DNA of 53,038 nt from Plasmodium malariae (GCF_900090045.1 NW_021638307.1:1-53038); one strand, 5' to 3'; shown: positions 14,534 through 29,034, numbered from the stretch's first letter. The notes: generated from the letters alone by a model not told the origin. Numbers and translations: made by a program.

Positions 14534-16377
14534 TCAGTTGATATTCCGTAAATCATTTGATGAATGAAGCTCATCTTCTATATTTACTACATTAAATCTC
14601 CTCCTGTCAGAATGTCTATAAGTACGTTTTAAGAAGCGCCTTGGTCGTTTTCGTGTATATAAATCAGTAAAATCAAACCTATATCTTTGTTTCCTTTTTC
14701 TATGTCTACGTAAACGTGATCCGAAGGGAGTAAACTAATATATAAATGAAAGTAAAAAACATATATAATATGTTTATTTAACAACTACAGTATTTTAAAA
14801 AAAATATGTAATAAATGGTAACTAATAATGTATACATATAGCAAAGAATAATTTTGTATTTACTTTAAAAAAAAGGTAAAACATAAAAATAATTCCCATT
14901 ACTAAAGTAACTCCAGTAGAAATACGAACAAAAATGTTGTTTAATATATTTGATTCATTAGCTGATCTCCTTTTCCTTACTGCTACGCGATATTGTTTTA
15001 AATCGGATTCATTCCATGATCTTCCAATATGAACTTTGTACTTCCCAGTTCTATCTATTTTTGTAGCAAAATTTCCTTCAACTAATACATCCATATACTC
15101 GCAAAGTAGTTCTTCATATTTATTTCTACTTTTAGATGGACACTGCAGTGTTCCTCTCTCGTCAAATTTCCATCTAATAGGACCAGCTGCGTTTTTCGCA
15201 GGAGGTACAGCTTCTATTTTTACGGCGCTCTCACCAAAATCCCCTTTTTTTCCTTTTGCATCAGGTTGACCTCTTCGTGATGCATCTACTTCTGCTTGAT
15301 TTGACCTAGACTCTAAATTCGTACTACCTGGATGGGATCCACTATCAGTCACTATTGTTCCACCATATTCAGCTGTAGGAACACTTCTAGTTAACGTCAC
15401 AGATGTTGCGAATAAACTACAATGTGGATGTATCTTTATATCTGATGTAAGTCTTCCATTTTTTAGATTAAAGCATGTACCATAAGTAATTGAGCTCAAA
15501 ATTTCTGGTTCTGATACCTTAGAATTTAATGTTTCCTCATCAAAATTTGCTGTAATTCTATTTAGTCCATTACAACTATCACTACCTTTAGATAGCAATG
15601 CAGATAAGAGTTCACTCGGATCAAACTCATTTTTACACGTCAAAAAATAATTATCACATACAGATGTCCCATACGAACAACAATATTCCTTCACATTGTT
15701 ATATATATCACTAATAGATTTAAGGTATTCTCTATATTTACCGTTGTTACATTTATTGCAAGTTTCACTACTTTTTATAGTGTTATAGTTTTTAAAATAA
15801 TCATACAAATACTTCTCTTCGATATTATATTTCAATCCCTGTAAATTCTTAATATCAAATCCAAAAGAACAATTACGTTTCCTGTGCTTAGTGAAAAGAT
15901 CAATCTGTAATTTATTAAATTTATTAATAACACCTTCGATATCATCATTTGACGTACCTTCTTTAAACAAATTCCATATTTCTTGATATACCCAGTTTCT
16001 ATAATGCGAACAATATTCTTTAAAATTTTCTGATGTATCCTTTTTAAATACAAAATCTAAAAGTTTTGATACCTTATTACAAAGTGTAACATATGTATCC
16101 TTGTGAGGGGATGCTATATCATTAAATGCATTACATTTTTCTTCATTTTCTACATTTTTTACCTGTTTATTCAATTCTTCATATATCTTATATGGATATG
16201 ACTCTTTTAAAACTGCATCCTGAAAATTGAATCGATAAAATGAATTATGTAAATACATAAATACTTCTAATAAAGAATGATTGTTCTCATGTTGTATATG
16301 AAAAATGCTATTTAAAGAAAGTGTCACTATCATTATTTCAACTAAAAATGAAAATATACATAATCTATATCTTCCAT
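14534..16377 (-). CDS. pir: PIR protein with long Arg-rich tail
   Basis: Plasmodium interspersed repeat (VIR-like) variant antigen. Exons in reading order: 16377-16360 (MEDIDY, donor GTATAT), 16219-14864 (after TTTTCAG) and 14734-14534 (after ATATTAG); all junctions are phase 0; 524 aa. Residues about 7-250 show the PIR core: LKESYPYKIYEELNKQ, a Cys/Trp block (CSHYRNWVYQEI), LYDYFKNYNTIK, CNKCNNGKYREYL, then CCS..C and DPSELLSALL. A Gly/Ser/Thr-rich spacer follows, then a second Cys-containing block (TLQCPSKSRNKYEELLCEYM) and a membrane segment at about 433-457 (GVTLVMGIIFMFYLFF). The final 66 residues start with FTPFGSRLRRH and are strongly basic (RKRPRRFLKRTYRHSDRRRF). The family usually has about 300-400 aa and a short tail, so this copy is long. 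No stop or frameshift is seen, so it is probably functional. It is transcribed away from the telomere. Confidence 0.88.
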
Positions 16378-16696
16378 TTCTGTAATTTCCTTTCCTTTTT
16401 GTAATGTATTTACTAGATTAAATAGTTGAAACTCTACATATATAAATATTTACGTATAAATAATGACGACATATTTAGAAATGGCTCATTTCGAGTATTC
16501 TGTTTTTTTTTGTAATTACATATATTTACATAACTCTTAAAGAAATGTAACACTAATTTATTTTATAGAATAAATTAAAGTTGTATTATTTTTATTACAA
16601 TGGTATTGTTAATTGAAATATAAATAACTTTAACACTGATGGAGTATATTAGTAAATAGTAAAAAATACGAAATGTATTATAGCTAAACATTATTC

Positions 16697-16737
<41 letters not shown>

Positions 16738-17682
16738 ATACATAATTAATTATTACTATGCAATTTTCTTTAATAGAAAATATAATTTTTAATATAAAAA
16801 ATTATAAATTGTAGTGCCCTGTTATATATTTTTTTTCAAGTACGTTTGTACTTCTAAATATTTATTTGTATCTTAATATGGTATCTCCATAAAGTTACCA
16901 AATTTCCTTTTTTAGAAAAAATCCTTGCATGAATAAGTATAATATCACTTCATTAAAACTTTATATTTTAACTTATTATAAAAAATACGATATAATATTA
17001 TACACGCATTACTATAATTAGCTGAGTGCATATTACAAAAATTATTAATATGTACATGAAAAAAAGAATATTTAAAAAAAAGAATAAATGAAACATAAAC
17101 AAATAAATTATTTTTAATATGATAAAAAATTTTACTTGGAATATATTTATTTTATTTATAATTTAATTATTTTTTAGGTAGACTATATATAAGAAGAATA
17201 CAAATTATTCACCTCTATTAATGACCACAATAAATTTTAAGTCAATATTTTTTTTTTGTTATATTATTACAGTGCTCATAGTGTATATTAAATTGTTCAT
17301 CCATGCTTTTATGCAGAAATAAACCAATCAAATGAATCATTTTTAATAAAAACTTTAAATTGTTAATTACATTAAAAAATTGAAATATAATATATTTATC
17401 TATCGAGCGTAATAAAAATATTATTTTTAGGATAACTAAAAGATAATTAGCACAATTCAAATATAGTTGAATACTAAATTTGGGAAATATATTTGCAATA
17501 TTTATTTAATTTTTCATAAAAACTAAAAAAAAAATTTAAAGGAACATTATTATGAGGAACAATTTGTACGGATTATTTAATCCTTTTTATACATTTTCTT
17601 TTGTTTAATGATAAATGAACTAAAATATAATTTATTATATTAGTAATTAAGAAAATATTAGAGAATGTTTTCTTATTTTTTT

Positions 17683-17716
<34 letters not shown>

Positions 17717-20700
17717 AATCATTCTGTGTTTTAAAAATAACAACATATAAAATATTGCAATTCGGAAATGAGGTGATTATTAGCATGTTTTAATAAAATT
17801 ATAACACATGAAAATTAAGAATATAATATTACAAGCTATAAAGTATATATTAATATTCATGGAAAGAAGATTTATTTTCTGTCAATTTTATGCATAAGAG
17901 AAAATAAATATTTTTTATGTTACATATTACATTTACATTATATTTAATTTAATTTTATTTTTTGTTTACTTAACTTGTTGGTCCGAATAGTATGCTTTTG
18001 TTTTGATACATAAATATAATATTTTATTATGCTCATATTATTATAATTCGTTTACATGCAATGCAAAAATGAATATAAAACTAAGTTTTCTTAAGTTTCA
18101 TTAGAGAAAAAATAAAATATTTAATACTTAATTATACAGTAAATAAAAAAACTAATAGTATTGCAAATATTTTCAAAAGGTATCATATGTTAATTTTTAT
18201 TTATATTGTTCTTATAATTTACTTATTATGTTATATACTTTCTTTGATTAGAGGTATTAACAGTTGTACAGATTACATTATTGTCACTCATAAGATTACA
18301 AAGAATTACCTAATAATACCATAATGGACATTGCATAATGTAAATAAAATGCTTTAATTATTTTTGTTGAAATATATCTTCCTTAAATCTTTTTTTAAAA
18401 ATTTTTTCTTATTATGTTAGATTATTTATTTTATATTTCGGGAATCTCCATATGTTAAATTTTATAAATTATACGATTCATAATTTCTGATCATAGTCAT
18501 CATACAATTACCATTAGATATATAAATTATTTTTATAATTCTGGATTATATTTTTTTATTTCTTTAAATATGTTATGCTTCAATATATTAAGTATATCAA
18601 ATGAACCAATTAATCCATTAATTTATTAATATTTAAGTTAAAAATTCTTCTCAGGCTTATTCCTGTTATTGCTCTACTTTTTAGTTTAACGTTAACTTGA
18701 AAGGACAATGATAACATTTTCTTTATTCTTGAATGTACGTAGTGATATACAGAATTTATTTTTAGAAAAATGTGCACATAATTATTAAGTACTTCACATT
18801 TTTTATGTTCTAAAGAATATAATATTATATGAAAAAAGTAATATATTCAAAATATCCAAATTTAATATTTTTTCCAAAAAATCCTTATCTGCTGATCATA
18901 TATAATATAGTATTACTTATTATCTATTTGTTTAAAAATAAAATATTTAAAAAGAATAAGTATCGATTTTTGTTAGCTATATTGTAAGTTCAGTTTAAAT
19001 GTAAATATTGTTATACTCTTGGGATGACCACATTATAATATTTCTCAGCAGTTAAAATAACAGATGTATTTAGAGAAATATTAGATATACCATTATTAAT
19101 ATTGTTTTATATACATTTTTGTAGAACATTAATTTGAAAAAACATAAAAAAAAAAAAAGTAATTTATGCATTATTTAAATGAGAAAATATGTTTCATGTA
19201 ACATTTTCTTTAATTGAATGATTGTGTTAAAGGGGTATATTTTCCATATAATTCATTTATTTAAATTTTCTGTTTCTAATTATATTATGTGGTATTATAA
19301 ACTACTTTAGTGAATACAATTAAGCGTAAAGAATTCATAAATATTTCATTTATTTGTTAAATATTTACTAAGTCAATAAATAGATATATAAAATTATATG
19401 CATATTCATTTGGTCAAATGAATGGATAAACCAATAAAACACCAAAGTACCTCGATTGTATAACATCTATTAATAAATACGTTATATTCCTATATATCCT
19501 CTACTAAAGATATATTAATAAAATATATTATTTTACTTCACCTTTTCACGTATTGCGAAATTTTTAGTAGTTCGTTAGAGGTTTAAGAAATATTTTTTCA
19601 AAGTTTAATCGGAGTAATAACCTTTTGTAAATACATAATAGATATGATGATAAAAAGACTCGTACTATTACATTATATATAATCATAAAACATATAAATT
19701 ATCACAAAAGTGTTAAATTTATTAGTTTATTAACTTTTAAAATTTTAGAATATCACTAATAATATATATAATGTATTTTACTTATTAATACCATAGAGGG
19801 AATACAAAGCGCGCAATAGACATACATACATTTCTTGTAAAATATTTACCCACAAAAAAATATTAATTTAAAATTCATATATATATATATATGCTATTAT
19901 TCTAAATTTAAAATTCTATAGAATATTGGACAAGTAAATTGATAAATAGTCCAGGGACTATATCACATTATGCTTATTAATTAACTAATTTTTTGTGTAT
20001 GCAACACTCGAATGAAAAATTCTGTATATAAGGATAAATGGAGAAATTAGAACACTTGAAGAATGATTAACTAATATTTCTTTAATCATTCGCATAATTA
20101 GAATTCTCTAATACGTTTATTTAGACGATGCTAAAATATATATATTGCACTCACTAGAAAAAGATAAAGAAATAACACAATCCAAAAATAAATTTAATAG
20201 AAAATAAGGATACTCCTTAAACAATAAAACAACTAACACATATTATTAACAAAATAAAGCTTTTATTGTTGTTAGTTCGATAACTATGGCAAAATGCATG
20301 TAATATTCAACATATTTGATATACTATTAGTGAAGTATCAAAAGAATAGCACAATTCTTAGGAGTATATAAAAAATGTGCTTTCCATCATTTAAGCCAAA
20401 ATTAATTAATAATATTAAAATAAATAAAAAATATATTTAAATTATTCAGTTTGTATATACCTATTATATAGCTTTCATTTTAATGCTTTAATATACATAC
20501 ATATATATATATATGTCGTTCCTTAATTATTCTATCATCTAAGCAGTGAATAACTTAAATAAATGTAGAACAGATATACATTTTATATAATACTATATGA
20601 ACATTATCACCTAATGTATTTCTTATACATATTTAACAGAACATTTTAGACTAGTTGATAATAATAAAACAATTCTTTAAAAATTATTCGAATTTCACTA

Positions 20701-22845
20701 ATGATGCGAATCCCTATAAATATATGTTCTACTTACGCCTTTCTAATTAATATTAGATATAAGAAAGGGAAATTTTTTAAGTTTTTTTTATTATAAAAGA
20801 AAACATGTAGTTATACATAGAAAAATTATATCTATCTCCATATAAAAAATATACTGAATTATATAAAAATTGATTATTAAAGTGAATATTACATAATTTG
20901 TAAATATTTTACTATTTAACTTGTGTAAATATGATTATAATATTTTGAAATGTAATATTATCCTTTACATAAATATTTTTAATTGTATATATTAAATATG
21001 TAAAAGTCATAATATGAAAAATATGCAAAATTTATTAAAGTATATATATATATAACACATATAAGTTATTATATGTACACTCGATAAGGCAACATTTTAA
21101 TATTTTCCAAAAAAGTTTATATTTTTTCTCATTGAACATTGATTAAAAGTAAAATATAAGTAATTTAGGTAAGTATAGATATATAGTTTAAATTGCAGAA
21201 AAAAAAATTTACAAATAATCAGTGCTACTAAAAATGAAAAAGCCCATTTATAACTAGATATCTAATATAATTTTATAATGTAGCTCACTTCTTTTTTGTA
21301 GAGAATTTATAATTTATATTTATACTTTTGTAAATATTAAAAATAGTTTATTATATGTCTTATATAGTAAAATTATCAAAAGTAAAAAAACGAAAGCTAC
21401 CAAAATTTGCGAAATCAAAGAAGAAAAGAAATAAGAGTATTCATAAATATGATATATATATATATATATATACATACAATAAAATAATAAAAATGTTGTA
21501 ATGTTAATTTTTGCAGTTTTAAAATAGTTCTACATATTTATCCATTTTTGCTCTTTTTTAATTTTTTAATTATACGCTTAGAATATAGTTCTTCAGAACA
21601 GCAGTATAAATTTATATTTCAGATGTTTACAGTAATTTTTGGTGTACATAATATTTCTATAATTATCGTTCACTGCACTACATCCCATAAAGTTTAGAAA
21701 CATTCTGGCATAATATATTCTTGTTGTTAAAAGTTCTTTTAATGGAATATTATTTACTTATATATTTATGTAGATTTATTAAAGGGTACCAGTAAAATAT
21801 ATTCCTAATGCCATTTATTTTTAAAAAGATAAATAAGAACTATTATTATTCCTAAAGCTTTTATTAGTAAAAGTAATATATCACATATATTGTAGATAAT
21901 ATTATTATTTGTTCTCATTAGTTATATACATGTTACATCCCGTATATTATTGATAATTTTATTTCATTTAATATATTTTTGCATAATGCAAAAGTACGAA
22001 ATATTTTTATAACAATATAATTTCCCTTTCTCTTTATGATCTTTTTGTTTTTTTCTCTCCAGCGTTAGTATTTTTTATAAATGCATATGATTAAATAAAA
22101 AATAATAAAATAACTAAATATCTGAATAAAATTTTTTTTTTTAAAATAACGATATAAATAAAATTTAAAATATTATTTTTTTAAAAATTATGATAGAAAA
22201 ATAAAAAAAATCATTATATAAGTGACTTTAATATATGAATATATTTATATATTGGGTAGTAGCATATATACAGATTTTTTAATTATATTATAGATTACAA
22301 AAGTTCGAATATACCTAAGGAGTAAATAAAGAATTTTTTATAATATAACACAGAATTCTGTTATTTTTTCGTTTATTGTTACTTTTATTATATCGTTACA
22401 GTAAATTGTATTTTATTAAAAATAATTAATTCTTCATAATAAAATGTAAATAATATTATAATTATTAATAGGAAAAAATAATAAAAATTAGTAACTGTTT
22501 TAATATTTAGAGGAGTATATATATATATATACATTTATATATATTTATATATTTTATACATTCTATATTTATAGAAACTCAATATTTCCAAATAATAGGA
22601 AACGAAGTATTTTTTTTTTGATTTATTATGAAATTTATTCTCAACAATTATATTTAATGAGTACAATAAATGAAACATTTTAATAACATATTTAGAATAA
22701 TTATGAATAAATTTAAATTATTTTTTATTTAAATGAATTATATTTTTTATAAGTATTGTTAAGGTAAAATTTTTATAATACCTTTTTAAATAGATTTTAC
22801 TATCTATATGTGTTGTAAAATGTATTATGTTTTATGCATTTTATT
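16378..22845. other. Gene-poor AT-rich region
   Basis: About 6.5 kb with no supported gene on either strand. It should hold the PIR promoter (left edge) and the upstream region of the pseudogene at 22.8 kb (right edge). A 45-codon Lys/Arg-rich frame at 21355-21501 runs straight into a TA microsatellite, so I do not call it. The minus-strand frame 17242-17460 lacks any signal, splice site or family motif. Confidence 0.55.
16697..16734. repeat. TA dinucleotide microsatellite
   Basis: An almost pure (TA)n run of about 38 bases with one C interruption, just upstream of the PIR gene. Similar shorter tracts lie at about 17688-17716, 8876-8905, 21451-21473 and 46459-46481. Such runs are common in Plasmodium intergenic DNA and mutate rapidly in length. 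Confidence 0.85.
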
Positions 22846-23765
22846 ATGTATTTACAAAGAAATAATACATTTTTAAATAAAATTCCGGGCTTATTATTTT
22901 AATTTGGTTTTGCTGTTATATGAATGATACGGTATGATAATATTATACGAGGAAATTTGAGGTATTCATATTGTTGGTATTTTTTTTTTATTAATATTAC
23001 TTTTTATAGTAGAATTATTTATTCTCTTAAATAAGAAATATTTACTTTTTTCCTATTTTTAGAATATGTTCATCATGTCTTCGGATGAGTGCTATACACT
23101 TGATATAAATTTAATTAAAAGAACCTATAGGTTTCTAGCTGAACTTAAAGGAGGTAAATGTTCAGATATTGTTGTACTAAAAGAAGATGTACCAAATTAT
23201 AGATAATGTGAAAAGGCAGATATGTGTAATAATAAAAAAAAGGGAATAGAAAAAAGAAAAGAACGTAATAAATCATTTAATAAAAAAAGATTCAGTATTC
23301 AGATTAGGAATTTCACTAAGTGAATGTTTGATAAAAAATATTTCCTTTTTGAAAAAAAATGAGTTAATAAAAAATATTATGAGGACTTTCAAGAGCAAAA
23401 TAGAATAATTCGTGATATAGATTTTTAAAAAAATAAAATTTAAAACTTATACATTTGGAATTCTAGTTTTTTTTCCTTTTTTTTTTGGAATAGTATACCA
23501 CGTATTAAAAGGATTAGATAATTTATGAATTCTACGGAATAATCTTTTAGGAATACTAGCTATTATTATAGGAGAAAAAACTGCTATATTCGAACCTTAT
23601 ATTTTTTCAGTATTTTTTGGACTACTTATAATTATATTAGCTATCATAATTATAATATCAATACCTAAGATCTTAATAAATAATGAAAAATATAAAAAAT
23701 ATAAGTTGATAGATGACAAAATGAATATTAAGTGGTATGACTTTTTCTGTAACTTATTAATATGA
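22846..23765 (+). pseudogene. fam-m-like exported protein pseudogene
   Basis: Exon 1 (about 22846-22931) is 86 nt, one short of the 87 nt seen in intact copies. A frameshift separates the ATG from the hydrophobic end (ILIWFCCYMNDT), which is followed by a GTATGA donor. Exon 2 starts after TTTTTAG at 23063 and reads 50 codons, including RTYRFLAE (PEXEL RxLxE at RFLAE), before a TAA. Further stops interrupt MFDKKYFLFEKK near 23328, the fam-m-type block (compare MFDKKRFNIKNK at 31.2 kb). The C-terminal membrane segment and IPKILINNEKYKKYKL near the end are preserved, with a stop at 23763-23765. It is clearly dead but still alignable over its whole length, so it decayed fairly recently. It converges on the minus-strand exported gene at 24.7 kb. 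Confidence 0.8.
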
Positions 23766-24709
23766 AGGAAGTTCTATAATATCTTTAGATAAACATTCTT
23801 CGTAATCATAGCTATAAGTGAAATAATTTTATAGATGCATGTGTATATATCGTATCACGTATTTATGAAAAGTAATAAATTATGTTATTAATATTTTTGG
23901 GAATTTAAATGTTTTAATGATTTTCATTTCGTATTATAAATTGTTGTTTCTGAATAATTAAATATCATTGCTTAATATATATATTTATTTAATAAAATAG
24001 ATCTTTTTATAAAATATATATATTTGAGTTAGTATTACTATTTAATATAAAAATTAAGATAATTTCAAGTGTATCCTCTAATAAATTATATTTTAAGTGA
24101 AAAATGCTTATGCCCCATTTTTTATATTATTATAGCCTAAAATGAATATTTGTGTATATATTAAGATAAATATATACTAAGTTTTATATTAAAAATAAAT
24201 ATGTATTTATTTGTATTTAATAAAGCAAAGTGAATGTATTATACGAAATTGATATATATTTTTATATATATATATATCGCTAGAAAGTAAATTTTTAATT
24301 ATATTTTAAACGTTTAATAATTTAAACTGAAAATTAAAGTACATAATATATACCTATATTACAAGAAATATAAAATTAAATGAAGACTATTTTTTAATAA
24401 TAAATGCAAAAAAATATAAAAAATTCATATACATTAGATAATTGTATTGGTGGCATGAATTTTTTTGCAAATGAATATATAAAATTATATTTTCTTTAAA
24501 ATTGCTAAAATAAATTTATAGAATTAAATTTTTACAATGAATAATTGTTTCTCACTTTTTATTAGACTTAGATTAATTTATGAGATAGTTTTATGTATAA
24601 TAATTTAAAACAGTTGTATTCTCCAAGGAAGCAGAATGAAATATGAAAACAATTTTACTAGTAATACAAATATATAATGGATTATAATATGAAATAGTAA
24701 GAGACATAA

Positions 24710-25540
24710 TTATTTTTGGCGTTTTTGGATATAGAGATACAAAATAAAAATCCCAATTAACGGAAAATACAGCAATGCAAAAATTATCACTGCTAAAGTA
24801 ATAATAGGGAGAAAGGAAATTGCAGATCTTATTGGATGTTTATGATCATGTTTTATACTAAAATTAATTTTATCTTTCTTAATAATACAATTACGTTTAT
24901 TACTTGAGCTGATGTTGTCTAAAGATGAATCATTCTCTGAGTATAACTTTTTTAAAGATTTGTGTAGGTTTTTATTGTTCTGAATATTATTATAATGTTT
25001 TAATGTAGAAGATTTTTCTTTTAAATTATGCTTAACGTTAGAAGCTCCAAGTTTTTGAGGTTTTATACGTGGCATAAAATAATTCAATTCTTCTTTATAC
25101 GTATTATCATCGTATATTGATTCATTATCTTCTTCTTGAAAAAGGTTATTTTGCTTTAATGCATATGGTTTTTTTTCAAATGATGCAGTACTTTTTCCTT
25201 TTAAATCATATATTTTTTCTTTTAAACATTTATGTTTATCTTCCAGCGATGCACTTATTTCAGTGCTTAACAATCTGCTATATTTATTATTTAATATGTT
25301 ATTTCTGTTCAATTCCTTGTTCCGAGTTTTATCGCAGATATTTGACTAAAAATATAAGTTCACATTAAATGTTTAAAAAATGTATATTTATATATTATAT
25401 GAATAAAATATTCCTCTCATGTAAAAACATAAAATAAAAAAGAAAAAAATTAAGTATAATTACTATGATACCTCATCAGAATATTTGAATATCCATATTA
25501 GACAGAAAAAAATAAAGGCTCTAATAAAAAAGATGATCAT
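24710..25540 (-). CDS. Plasmodium exported protein, unknown function
   Basis: Two-exon gene read away from the telomere. Exon 1 (25540-25472, 69 nt) encodes a hydrophobic signal/anchor ending FKYSDE at a GTATCA donor. Exon 2 (25345-24710) begins after ATTTTTAG; joined length 234 aa with no internal stop. The region after the signal contains KYSRLLSTE, which resembles a PEXEL (RxLx then E) but has T at the fifth position and E at the sixth, so export cleavage is uncertain. The middle is hydrophilic and Lys/Ser/Asn-rich. Near the C terminus is a membrane segment (FLPIITLAVIIFALLYFPLI), then IQKRQK. The architecture matches genes annotated in malaria parasites as exported proteins of unknown function. 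The same layout, with RLLYGQ, occurs at 34.9-35.8 kb. Confidence 0.78.
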
Positions 25541-27449
25541 TTTAGTATTTTGTTTTATAATGGATATTTTTGAAGTTGTAAAAGATTATATAATATTTTA
25601 CTAGATATATTTAATATTTTTCAAAAAAAAATAAGTACACGAATAACTTGGAACTATACTCAACTATTTTCTATTTTGTCGATATAACAATTCTTTAGAT
25701 TTATTTTTAAAATAAATATAAATGTAGTACTTAATGAAGTACAATAAAAAAGTTATAATTAAAAAAAATATTTTCGTAAAAGCTATAATTAAAATAGTAT
25801 CAATATTATTCAAATAAAACAAATAAATAAGTATTTAATGAGCGCGTTACGGAAATAATTGTGTTAATATTATAATTTACTATACAAAATTTCATTTCGA
25901 AAAACAATTATATATTTATATACATAATATATATTGATAAAATATTGATTTAATGAGGATATAATACGAGAGAAAATTCTAGAAATAAAATATGTATTAG
26001 AATATATTTAGAAAATATTTTTAGAAGAGTTATATTTAGATCTATTGTTAAAAAATATAGTGTAAAATTTTTTTAGAAATTATCTACTATCTTGTAATTA
26101 TTTTTGAAAATATTTTTTATAAAAATTATTAATTAAAAAAGAGAGGAAATATATACAGCAGTAACAAAATTATAATATATTATACTTACATTTATATTAT
26201 ATATTATAGTATTATATTTTGATATAATTTGATATAACATAATTATTAAATACTTAGTTCATAAAAAATATTATTATTTTACATATACATAGTTATATAT
26301 ATATATTATATAAGATATATGAAAATTTTATTTATTATAATAATTTCAATCTTGCTGTAATTTATGCGGATGATGTACATTTATATTTTAAATCAATAAT
26401 TCCAATAATATAGTTATAAAAACGTATATTAAAACAATAATATTTGAGTGGTTATTATACCTTATTTTATAAAAGTTTCAATAATAAATAATATATGATA
26501 AATTGAAAAAAATAACAATTAAATTAAAATTTGATTATTGAAAGTATACATTTTAATTTTTAACATTTTACTAGTATTATTTGCGTAAATTACTTTTTTT
26601 ACTTCAAGTTGTTTTTTTTTATTCAGTAAGGTTATTTGTTTTGACTTAATATTATATTTATTTTTTCATTTCGAAGACTACATTTAAAAATATTGGTAAA
26701 GTGGCATATTGTTTAAATGTATTACAACAAAATCTTTGAATAATGATTTTTTATTAAATAAGATGAAAATTAGCAGAAAAAAAAAAAAAGAGTATAATGA
26801 AAGAGTTTTATTTTGGATTTATATGAAATATTTTATTTATTTATTATTATTTGTTTTTAGCTTTTGATATATGTTTACTATAACGTATATAAAATAATAT
26901 TTATATTTTATAAAAAAAATTTAAAAATAAAATTTTATAAAGTTAAAATTAAGAAGGCTTCAAAATAAAAGAACAAATAAAATTTCGAATTGTGCTATTA
27001 TATGTAATGTGATGCTGATGGACATGTTCACGATAAAAAAAAAAACTAAAAGTATCATTCTCGTTTTACTTTATATTTATATTATATATATATATGTATA
27101 TATAATTAATAAAAAAATGTAAATATAATATTTTTTATTATATATAACAAATTAATATATATTCTTTTTTATTAAAGAAATTTATAGTTAAAGTACTTAT
27201 TTTTGTATAATGGTAAGTAAAAAGAAAAAAAAGGAATAAGTGTCATTGTTAATTATTTAATTATTCTACGCTTTCAATTTTACATTATTTTATTATGTTT
27301 ATGTATTTATTAATTATAGAATAATTAGTTTAATATTAAAAAAAATTAAAATTCACAGTTTTATGTATGTGCATATATTTCTTTATTTATAAAGAAGAAA
27401 AATAAAATAAAATATAACGAAGAATAAATAATAGAATGGATACAATTGT
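25541..27449. other. Intergenic AT-rich region
   Basis: No gene recognised. The sequence is very AT-rich, with runs of T and A and no frame showing mixed codon use. The left part is presumably the promoter of the minus-strand exported gene. Confidence 0.55.
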
Positions 27450-28340
27450 ATTTTATTTCCAAAATAGAACCTAAAAAGAAAACTTTAATTATGATCGTGT
27501 GATATTTAAAATATATAAAATAGAAATAATTAATATGTGTATTAAATAATTTAATTTTATTTATCATTTAAATATTCTTTAAAAATATGAGTATTCCATG
27601 TAATATTTACACCAGAAATAAGTAGAAAATGTTGTTTAGTTGTATTATTTCGATGGATTAATCATTTTGTTTGTAGAGGAGTTATAACATTATACTATAG
27701 TTACATCAAACATCAGTAGAAATAGTGATATTCTTGTATTTCAAAAATCATGGTTTATTTCTGAAAAATAATAAAACAAAACAAAACAAAATAGACATGA
27801 AAATAAAATTTTTAAAATATATATTTTTTAATTTTTGCTGAATTTCTTTTTTATTTATGTTTTTTATTTTTTATGTATAAAGGTAATTTTTTTATTCCAG
27901 AAATTATGTATTATAGAAAAATAAACTTTCTAGTAAAATTTGGATTGGTTCCTACACTAATTTATATATATTATATTAAAAATATATTAAGCGGATATTA
28001 AGTAAAAATATAAAGAAATATTACTATATAATTATTGTATTTTTCTTTTTTATGTTATTATTTAAAACACAATGCGTACATATATATATGTATAGTTAAA
28101 TAATTAATATGTATAAACTAAAATATATGATTAAAATGTTAGAAGAGTTTAAATAAAGACTTTTAATTAAATAGAATTATGATCATTATAATGAACAGTT
28201 TCTCTTATACTAAATTTATGTGTAATATGGAAAAATGTCACGAAAAAAAAAATTAAGTTCTTTCTCATCATAAAAATTTATTAATTTGTTTATTGTATAT
28301 GAAGTTGTCACTGTAATAATAATATGACATAGTATAATTA
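27450..28340 (+). repeat. Segmental duplication block A
   Basis: Diverged copy of the block at 46550-47450. Visible anchors in the same order are CCTAAAAAGAAAACTTTAAT (here) versus TCTAAAAAGAAAGCTTTAAT, then TATTCCATGTAATATTTA versus TGTTCCATTTAATTTTTA. Further on are ACATTATACTATAGTTACA versus GCACTATTACACTATAGCCA, and finally AATTAAGTTCTTTCTCATCA versus AATTAAGTTCCTGGTCATTA. The last anchor lies inside a signal-peptide exon, so a gene start was copied together with about 0.8 kb of its upstream DNA. Confidence 0.65.
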
Positions 28341-29034
28341 AAATATTAATACTTTGCTTTTTTCTTTTTGTTTATTATTTTTTGTTTTTTTTTTTTGCTG
28401 CTGTTTGCTTAATTTTTGTAAGCAGAATTTTCTTAATATGAGGTAAAACACATTATGAATTTATAAAATATATTTTTAAGTCTTATTTTTATTTCCAGAT
28501 TAGAAAAACGATAAACCAGGGGAACAATAGGAACTTTTCAATAGATTACAAAAATATTATATTAATAGAAAAATACATAAGGGAAAATGAAGCAAAAAAT
28601 GCAATTTTGAAAAAGCATACATCTGAATATGTTTAATATGGAAATAAAGAAAACGAAGAAAAGCAAGAAAAAAATAAATAGGAAAAATAAACCTACATTA
28701 GAAAAGATTATATAAAATAATAATTTAAAGAATATAAAACTAGTTAAATTAAAAGATATAAGGAAAAAATTAAATAAAAATATAAAAAATTAAAACACAA
28801 ATTAAGGGCTGTAAATCGGAATAGATTTATTACTGAAAAAATAAGTTATACTTTAAAATCCTTCAGAAAATATAGAAAATATATTTTTAAAATTGTGCAT
28901 TGGATATACCGTGCTATAAAGATGGAAATATAAAGGGCCAAAATTTAATTAAAATATTTATAATAAAATACATTTATGCGTCTTACAAATATTACTTGCT
29001 GAATTACTTTTGATATTATTAATCTTGTTTCTTT
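28218..29034 (+). pseudogene. Decayed exported-type gene cut off at telomere scar
   Basis: Exon-1 relic at about 28218-28310, aligning to the cleaner exon at 47.3 kb but frameshifted. A second exon begins after ATTTCCAG at 28499 and reads 45 codons (IRKTINQGNNRNFSIDYK and onward) to a TAA. Beyond several stops a basic helix-like stretch is kept near 28805-28930 (KLKHKLRAVNRNR, SFRKYRKYIFKIVHWIYRA). A hydrophobic run (LLAELLLILLILFLWV) then stops exactly where telomere repeat begins at 29035. I do not recognise the family; it has the signal-exon plus membrane-tail design of its neighbours. Confidence 0.5.

Noticed and set aside
15036..16053. Frames overlapping the PIR gene (15036-15269 plus, 15832-16053 minus)
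   Set aside because: Shadow frames of PIR exon 2, which has the family motifs and correct splice sites.
21355..21501. Small Lys/Arg-rich frame (MSYIVKLSKVKKRKLPKF start)
   Set aside because: Interesting basic start, but half of it is a TA microsatellite and nothing supports expression.
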